Shown: positions 59,065 to 64,000 of the stretch, piece by piece
How positions within the stretch are numbered: the stretch's first letter is position 1
Layout of the letters: each line of letters begins with the position of its first letter
NCBI GenBank assembly: GCA_018262855.1
Contig: JADFDO010000004.1
Span: forward strand, 124,001-188,000
Origin: Methanolinea sp.
GTDB taxonomy: Archaea > Halobacteriota > Methanomicrobia > Methanomicrobiales > Methanospirillaceae
DNA length: 64,000 nt
Direction: 5' to 3'
Notes under the pieces: model-generated
Told to the model about the DNA's origin: nothing
Database searches by the model: none
What the model saw: only the letters and a program-made list of their open reading frames with translations
Made by a program: the position numbers and the translations under genes

Positions 59065-59934
59065 ATGCCGGAGTTCTCTATTGAAATGACCGGATCCCAG
59101 GAACTCGAACCAACCGCGGCGCTTGTGATGGGGTGGGCGAGGGACCTATACAAAACAGGGTGTGCCTCCCGTTTCTGTTCCCGCCTCGATCTCTCGGCGG
59201 GTTACCGGATGAAGCAGGAGTGTGATTCAATCTGCCCCTGGTATCCCGAAGTTATGATGAACAGGAAGTGGTTCATCCGGCACCTTGCCACCGAAATGCT
59301 GGCGGATTCTCACGATCTCTGCCAGGTGATCATTCTCGCTGCCGGCAAATCGCCACTGGCCCTCGAACTTCTTGAGATCCACCCGGAGAGGATCGCTTCG
59401 GTGATCGAGACAGATATCGCCTGGATGGAAGAGAAGCAGGAGATATACCGGTCCGTCGCCCCTGGTGCCGCAGAAAAGATCCGGTGTCTTCACGCTGATA
59501 TTTACCAGAGCAAGGAGACCGAACAGGCTCTATACGGGACCGGGATGTTCGATCCGGAAATCCCTTCAATCATCGTGTTTGAGGGTATCTCGTATTATCT
59601 TTCGCCGGCCATCTCGTCGAGGATACTATCCCTCTTTTCATCAGAATCGCGGCAGAACAGGATCATCCTCGATTCCCTCCTGCCATGTCGCCTCGTCAGG
59701 GATGACAGGCGTTATATCTCCCGTGGGATATGGAGGGTCATCCACAGGGACTGCAACTTCAGGCATACAATCACCTACAGCCCTGAAGAGATGGCTGCCA
59801 TGCTCTCCACTGCCGGGTGTGAGGAGATCCGGCATCATTCTATGGATGAGATGGAGCGGCTCAGGACCGGTAAGAGCAGGTATTTTCCCACTGGCCACGA
59901 CGGTTGGATTCGGATTACGACCGCCCGGATGTAG
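59065..59934 (+). CDS. LCM/Ppm1-type SAM-dependent methyltransferase
   Basis: A 289-residue enzyme of the leucine carboxyl methyltransferase/TcmP family: QVIILAAGKSPLALELLEIH (motif I region with A-G-x-S/D), VIETDIAWMEEKQEIYRSVA with the acidic residue that holds SAM ribose, and IIVFEGISYYLSPAISSRIL (FEG-YYL, the family mark). Substrates in the family range from polyketide acids to protein C termini; none can be named here. Stand-alone gene. Confidence 0.87.
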   Translation: MPEFSIEMTGSQELEPTAALVMGWARDLYKTGCASRFCSRLDLSAGYRMKQECDSICPWYPEVMMNRKWFIRHLATEMLADSHDLCQVIILAAGKSPLALELLEIHPERIASVIETDIAWMEEKQEIYRSVAPGAAEKIRCLHADIYQSKETEQALYGTGMFDPEIPSIIVFEGISYYLSPAISSRILSLFSSESRQNRIILDSLLPCRLVRDDRRYISRGIWRVIHRDCNFRHTITYSPEEMAAMLSTAGCEEIRHHSMDEMERLRTGKSRYFPTGHDGWIRITTARM

Positions 59935-60062
59935 GGGTGCTGGATATTGCAGGCGGGGGAATTCAGGAGAACTGTCGTTCCTGCATGTAGTCAATATATG
60001 GAGAAACCACCGGTTGCGAGGAAGCATTGTGGAGAATAGGGAATATTCGATATAACGCCTGA

Positions 60063-61544
60063 TTACCCCCCAGGAAGGGTAAAATAAAAGGTAGAACCCT
60101 TCCCTATCTCCGATTCCACCCAGATCCGTCCCCCGTGCCTCTCGATGATCCGTGTGCATAACGCGAGGCCAAGCCCTGTTCCGAAATAATCATCCCTGTG
60201 ATTCAGGCGTTCAAAAAGGACAAAGATTTTTTCGTAATACTGGTGCTGGATCCCGATGCCGTTGTCCTCAACCGCAAATTGCCACATGCCGTCTCCCGGA
60301 ACTGCTGAAATGTGGATGACAGGAGGGACCTCTTTTTTCCGGAACTTGATGGCATTCTCGATAAGGTTCTGGAAGACCTGGACAATCTGGGTCCCGTTCA
60401 CAGGGATGGTTGGGAGGGGATCGTGCGTGATGGAAGCTCCGGTCTCATGAATCGCGATCTGGAGGTTTTTTAATGCAAATTCAAGGACTCCCTCAAGGTC
60501 TGCCTGTTCACGGGATCTCTCCCGTGCCCGGACGTCGGAATATTTTCGCAGATCGCTGACGAGGTGGTGCATCCGGAGACCTGCGTGTTCGATATTCCGC
60601 AGGTACTTCTCTGCCTGTGGCGATATTCCATCCGCTTGTTCCGCAAGAAGCATCTGTGAGTATGCAACGATAGTCCTTATCGGTTCCTGGAGATCATGGG
60701 CAGCAACATGAGCGAAGAGTTCCAGGTCCTCGTTGCTCTTTTTAAGCTGCGCAATGGATTCCTCCAGCTGTCTTTCAGAACGTTTCCGATCAGTGATATC
60801 GCGCCCGGTAATTGCCAGGCGGACCACGTTTCCTTGTGCAGATTGAATGGGATTGATGCATACATCATACCACCTGTTATCCCTGCCCTCTTCATAACGT
60901 AAGGCTTCTTTCGACTGGATAACGCGCTCAATTTCTTCTCTATGTTCTGATAAGCCCTCAAGCGGGGTTTTATCCCAGATTGATGCGCCAATGAAATCCT
61001 GGTACGTTCCCCCGAGCATCCTTGCAAAATTATCATTGATATTCAGGATGGTGCCGTGAAGATCGATAAGGAACGCATAATCGGCCGGGGAGTTGATCAG
61101 AGCCCGTTCGGTCTCCACTTTCTCGGTGAGAATATCTTTCACAGATTTCTGGAGTGTCACATCTCGCATGTATACCCGTATCACACGGCGGTGCCCGAGA
61201 GTTATGAGTGTAAGGTGCACTTCGACCTCGATATCATCGCCATTTGCAAGAGTGAGAGGAGTAACAGCGGGGGGAACTTCTTCGCCGTCAAGTAATTTCA
61301 GGATAGCCTTTCGACCCATCTCGGCAATCCCGTGCGGAAGGTGATCGAAGACTTTCCTCTTCAGGGCATCTTCGGGATCTGTCTCCCTCGCAAGGGCAAT
61401 TGCCGCGGGATTCGCATACAGGATATTCCCTTCCAGGTCATGAACGATAATCGCATCGGATGAGCATTCAACGAGAGCCCGAAAATCGATAGTTTCTTCC
61501 TGGTGCGGCATGAATGGTCTTTCTGGGTGTCGGTGGATAGCCAT
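60063..61544 (-). CDS. soluble PAS-PAS histidine kinase
   Basis: A 493-residue cytoplasmic kinase: PAS 1 (about 20-140, RALVECSSDAIIVHDLEGNI), PAS 2 (about 148-260, YAFLIDLHGTILNINDNFAR), HisKA with His in ELFAHVAAHDLQEPIRTIVA and HATPase (NLIENAIKFR, DNGIGIQ, GTGLGLALCTR). No membrane segment. The ATG at 61544 is supported by a TATA element CTATAATA about 20 bases upstream, which implies a leaderless mRNA; the ORF continues to 61556. No response regulator adjoins it. Confidence 0.9.
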   Translation of the reverse strand: MAIHRHPERPFMPHQEETIDFRALVECSSDAIIVHDLEGNILYANPAAIALARETDPEDALKRKVFDHLPHGIAEMGRKAILKLLDGEEVPPAVTPLTLANGDDIEVEVHLTLITLGHRRVIRVYMRDVTLQKSVKDILTEKVETERALINSPADYAFLIDLHGTILNINDNFARMLGGTYQDFIGASIWDKTPLEGLSEHREEIERVIQSKEALRYEEGRDNRWYDVCINPIQSAQGNVVRLAITGRDITDRKRSERQLEESIAQLKKSNEDLELFAHVAAHDLQEPIRTIVAYSQMLLAEQADGISPQAEKYLRNIEHAGLRMHHLVSDLRKYSDVRARERSREQADLEGVLEFALKNLQIAIHETGASITHDPLPTIPVNGTQIVQVFQNLIENAIKFRKKEVPPVIHISAVPGDGMWQFAVEDNGIGIQHQYYEKIFVLFERLNHRDDYFGTGLGLALCTRIIERHGGRIWVESEIGKGSTFYFTLPGG

Positions 61545-61933
61545 TGAGAGTGTCAAATTATTATAGTATTCCCCGGATTCTGTGTGTCAGGAGGATAGCC
61601 GGATAAGGGAGATCGGGACACCAGCGCACTCGGAGATCAGGTATCCGGTCTGTGGCAACCGGTATCAATCGTCCAAAACAATCACATGATCCATGAGGGG
61701 ACACATGTATACAAAATGAAAAATGCCGAAAGGCACTTTCATATACCATTCACATGACTGATGAGAGACTTGGCAAAAAGCATGAGATTGACGGAGCCAT
61801 TTTCATATAAAAAGGTTATAAGTAAGGGATCCTCATAGGTGCCGGGAGTTCCTTGCCCTCTTCCAAATCAGTCCCCAAGAGACATGATCACTCATCTCTT
61901 TTAAAAGGAGAGTGGGGGTGGTATGTATGCTGG
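61545..61933. other. 389-bp gene-free stretch with a tetraloop hairpin
   Basis: At 61719-61740 TGCC and GGCA enclose a GAAA loop, with flanking GAAA/TTTC pairs extending the stem; read on the minus strand a T-rich run follows, so it may terminate the transcript of the small exported protein at 61934-62269, or belong to a small RNA. Near 61900 CTCTTTTAAAAGGAGAG is a near-palindrome. Confidence 0.4.
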
Positions 61934-62269
61934 TTATACGCACTTTCCTGCAGGACACCCAAACGGCGGGTTTGTGATGGCATTCCATCCATTATGGCTG
62001 GTGCGTGTCTTTGACGGCGTTACGGTCAGTCCCTTGAATGAAGAGATGAGCGTCATCTTGTCCTTGATGGATGCCGGGGTAGTCTTCTGGAAGGAAGACG
62101 ACTCCTGTGAACAGCTGGAACACTGGTTGCATGTGGTACAGGACGACTGCGTGTTCTTTGTGAACTTCTCCATGAAAGATAGTTTTGCGGGGAGCGCAAA
62201 GGCGACCGTTGATGCAAGCAGGAGCACCACGAGGATGCCGGCAATCAGGGTACGGGGCAACCTGGTCAT
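61934..62269 (-). CDS. small exported cysteine-rich protein
   Basis: A 111-residue protein with a clear signal peptide (MTRLPRTLIAGILVVLLLAS, cleavage likely after AFA) and a mature part with a cysteine cluster, SSCTTCNQCSSCSQ, plus CPAGKC at the end. C-x2-C-x2-C-x2-C spacing suggests metal or cluster binding, or disulfide shielding, outside the cell. The opposite-strand 191-codon frame has no such logic. An ATG at 62278 would add three residues. No family recognised. Confidence 0.62.
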   Translation of the reverse strand: MTRLPRTLIAGILVVLLLASTVAFALPAKLSFMEKFTKNTQSSCTTCNQCSSCSQESSSFQKTTPASIKDKMTLISSFKGLTVTPSKTRTSHNGWNAITNPPFGCPAGKCV

Positions 62270-62599
62270 GAATATCACTGGACCTATTACTCCAAAAGAG
62301 TTTAAATTCTTTTCCCATATCTCACAAATGTCCCGGAAAAATCTCCGAATGAAGAGTGAGGGAAGGATATGCTATGGGAGAATGGGTACATTTTGTTCCA
62401 TGAAAGACACTGCGAATGACCGGATTACCAAGTACGCTATGACTGTTACCGGGACCATTGAGAACAAATCATACCAAAAGACCATGCAGGGTGGCTGAGT
62501 TTTTCAGGTAAACAATGCCCCGTTTACTGATGAGCACAAGGTGGCATGGGTGTGAAAAGGGAAGATCCATTCTCACACCTAAAAAGAGGAATGAATGTC
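62270..62599. other. 330-bp gene-free stretch
   Basis: Between two small exported-protein genes on the minus strand. The opposite-strand frame reaching to 62498 looks like an artefact. No repeat, hairpin with T-run or RNA gene was recognised. Confidence 0.35.
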
Positions 62600-63019
62600 T
62601 TACCCGGAAAACCCTTCGCTGATCACCCTCCGGAATGTGTGCAGGAAATCTCTCCAGGCACTCCGGAGGCTGTCCTTCACAGCATGGAGTGCATCGCGGT
62701 CCTTCTCATCCAGGGCCTCTTGTAATCCGGGGCCCATGGCATCGATATCATCGAGTATCCGATTGAGTTCGGTGGTATTATACCCATATCTTCCGAGCGC
62801 TGAAACGACCTCTCCGCCCTCGGCCCGGTGAAGGGTGTAGGCGTGTACGTGGTATGTGCCGTGGATAGACCAGAGTTCATCTGTCAGGTTCTCGTCAATC
62901 TCGGCCTTATATCCCTTTATCTTCCCTGCATGGTACGGGTGTGCGGCCGCAGCGGGCAGGGTGAGCCCAGCAATAAGGAGGAGGAATCCAATAGCAGGCA
63001 GGAATTGTATCCATCTCAT
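62600..63019 (-). CDS. small exported helical protein of unknown function
   Basis: A 139-residue protein: signal peptide (WIQFLPAIGFLLLIAGLTLP, cleavage near AAA-HP), then HPYHAGKIKGYKAEIDENLT and a helical, charged domain (LNRILDDIDAMGPGLQEALD, KDSLRSAWRDFLHTFRRVIS). No membrane anchor afterwards, no cysteines. ATG at 63019 is used; 63031 is possible. I recognise no family. The His residues near the N terminus (HPYH, YHVHAY) could bind a metal, which is inference. Confidence 0.65.
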   Translation of the reverse strand: MRWIQFLPAIGFLLLIAGLTLPAAAAHPYHAGKIKGYKAEIDENLTDELWSIHGTYHVHAYTLHRAEGGEVVSALGRYGYNTTELNRILDDIDAMGPGLQEALDEKDRDALHAVKDSLRSAWRDFLHTFRRVISEGFSG

Positions 63020-63307
63020 GGTGTCGTTCACCCGGCTCGTCTCTCTGGAGGCACCTGTAGGTGTGTCCCCGGCAGAGCGATCAGATGGAGATGATATAAT
63101 ATCGGAGAGTCCTTCCAGTCCCCTGAAGGAAACTGCTCATCCCACGGTTGAACCTCGTGGTTCAATCATGAATTGTTCCGCGTTCAGTATTGTAAGAGGA
63201 AAAAGGTGAATGAGACTCTCCGGGAGGTATGGGTGCAGCCATCAATATCCCCCTGGACTCCTTCATCCCTGAATAGGCCTGCCGGAGGTCTCAATCCCGG
63301 TCCAGGA

Positions 63308-64000
63308 TTATCCCAGTCCTTCCGGGTATCCGGCTGGTCCTGGTGCGGGTGGCGCCTGCTCTATCTTCAGGATCTTCATGAAGGTGTGTTCGAAAAGGCT
63401 GGCCTTCGAGAGCGCCATTGAGATCTCCCGTGAGCAGTCAGACGAGGCAGACACAAGGAGCGTAATCCCGCCATCCGAACGTGTGCAGGCAAGCGAGGCG
63501 GCCTTCCCCCTGTGTGTTCCGTCAAGCCCGTCAGCCACCCTGAGGATCCCGGCAAGCATACGGATGGATTGCTGTTCATCCGTTGTCAGAAGCCTGTAAT
63601 ACCCCGACCGTTCGAAGGTGCCGCTGCCCCTGTGGGAATGTGCGAGCAAGCCAATCACCCCTCTCTCTTTGAGAGAAAAGGGGATCTGTTCATCGGTAGA
63701 GATCAGAAGGGCACTCCGCTTCGCATGCCCTTTCTTTCCTTCCTTGAATCCAATATCATGGAGGAGTGCGCCGAATTCGAGCCATCTGCGCTCCTTTTCA
63801 GAAAGGTGGTGAGATTCCATGAGTTGATCGAAGATCTGGAGGGAGAGCGAGGCGACATGAAGTGAATGGGCCGCACTCTCAGGACTGGTGTGCATGGCCC
63901 TCATAACACGCTCCTTCACCATGTTCTCCTGGATGACCGTTTTTGGCAGATACATCGCCCGGTGATTCCCAAGCACCTCGCAGGTGAGTGCATCCCAGAA
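63308..64000 (-). CDS. HD-domain phosphohydrolase, 5' end open at window edge
   Basis: At least 222 residues if GTG 63976 is the start, but the frame stays open to 64000. HD-domain residues are visible: HSLHVASLSLQIFDQLMESH, LEFGALLHDIGFKEGKKGHA (HD pair) and AGILRVADGLDGTHRGKAAS with the later Asp. The C-terminal part resembles the HD half of Ppx/GppA-type polyphosphatases. It may therefore be the tail of a longer Ppx/GppA protein, or an independent HD protein starting at ATG 63955. Acts on phosphomonoesters or nucleotides by family. Confidence 0.75.
   Translation of the reverse strand, partial: FWDALTCEVLGNHRAMYLPKTVIQENMVKERVMRAMHTSPESAAHSLHVASLSLQIFDQLMESHHLSEKERRWLEFGALLHDIGFKEGKKGHAKRSALLISTDEQIPFSLKERGVIGLLAHSHRGSGTFERSGYYRLLTTDEQQSIRMLAGILRVADGLDGTHRGKAASLACTRSDGGITLLVSASSDCSREISMALSKASLFEHTFMKILKIEQAPPAPGPAGYPEGLG

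Noticed and set aside
61923-62498. 191-codon plus-strand frame with a fair ribosome site
   Set aside because: It lies opposite a small protein with a proper signal peptide and cysteine motif, has no domain character, and changes composition midway; kept as a low-probability alternative.
1-64000. tRNA, rRNA, insertion sequence, prophage or integrase
   Set aside because: By eye no cloverleaf, rRNA segment, transposase or integrase motif was found; a covariance search could still reveal small RNAs.

Overview
The window is archaeal DNA, most probably from a methanogen of the order Methanomicrobiales. Direct signs are a one-domain archaeal histone (51942-52148), TATA-type promoters, several apparently leaderless genes beside genes with GGAGG ribosome sites, and the DUF134/DUF5320 gene pair. 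PAS-rich histidine kinases, NosD-type beta-helix surface proteins and iron/corrinoid-type ABC importers are typical of that group. No methanogenesis, rRNA or tRNA gene is present, so the order-level assignment is inference.

Layout. 1-12.8 kb: redox and general genes (ferredoxin end, TPR protein, QueG-like protein, lactate permease homologue, ABC-2 exporter, zinc metallopeptidase, AlkD-like protein, a sensor kinase that lacks its phospho-acceptor histidine), then a divergent HxlR regulator / flavoredoxin / ferredoxin-nitroreductase module with a perfect palindrome between the genes, and an orphan solute-binding lipoprotein. 12.9-16.7 kb: SRPBCC protein, two distantly related exported proteins of unknown function, and a membrane-anchored RidA. 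16.8-20.4 kb: six overlapping minus-strand genes, one HTH regulator with a cysteine motif followed by five membrane proteins of three architectures that all begin with the same GWCPN tag. A palindromic operator lies at the leaderless start of the regulator. This is the best candidate for an undescribed system. 20.7-28.2 kb: two metallo-beta-lactamase-fold hydrolases, small membrane proteins, a QueT-like transporter, a winged-helix/membrane-protein pair, malic enzyme and a PAS kinase.

28.4-35.3 kb: a single 2315-residue secreted beta-helix protein with eight 14-residue acidic repeats near its N terminus. 35.7-39.6 kb: small metabolic and unknown genes. 39.8-47 kb: an iron region in which feoA-feoB-dtxR (with a palindromic DtxR-type operator over the start of transcription) faces a four-gene ABC importer operon carrying an embedded O-methyltransferase-like gene. 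47-52.6 kb: cysteine-desulfurase-like enzyme, J-domain protein, P-type ATPase, histone, zinc ribbon. 53-61.5 kb: a sensory island with two kinases and extracellular Cache-type lipoproteins that have no output domain. 61.9-64 kb: small exported proteins and an HD-domain protein that is open at the window edge.

How the genes work together. Iron supply (Feo, ABC importer, DtxR) is a coherent block under metal control. The HxlR module looks like a redox or electrophile response. Four histidine kinases occur without any response regulator, so signalling partners must be elsewhere. No CRISPR array, insertion sequence, prophage or integrase was seen.
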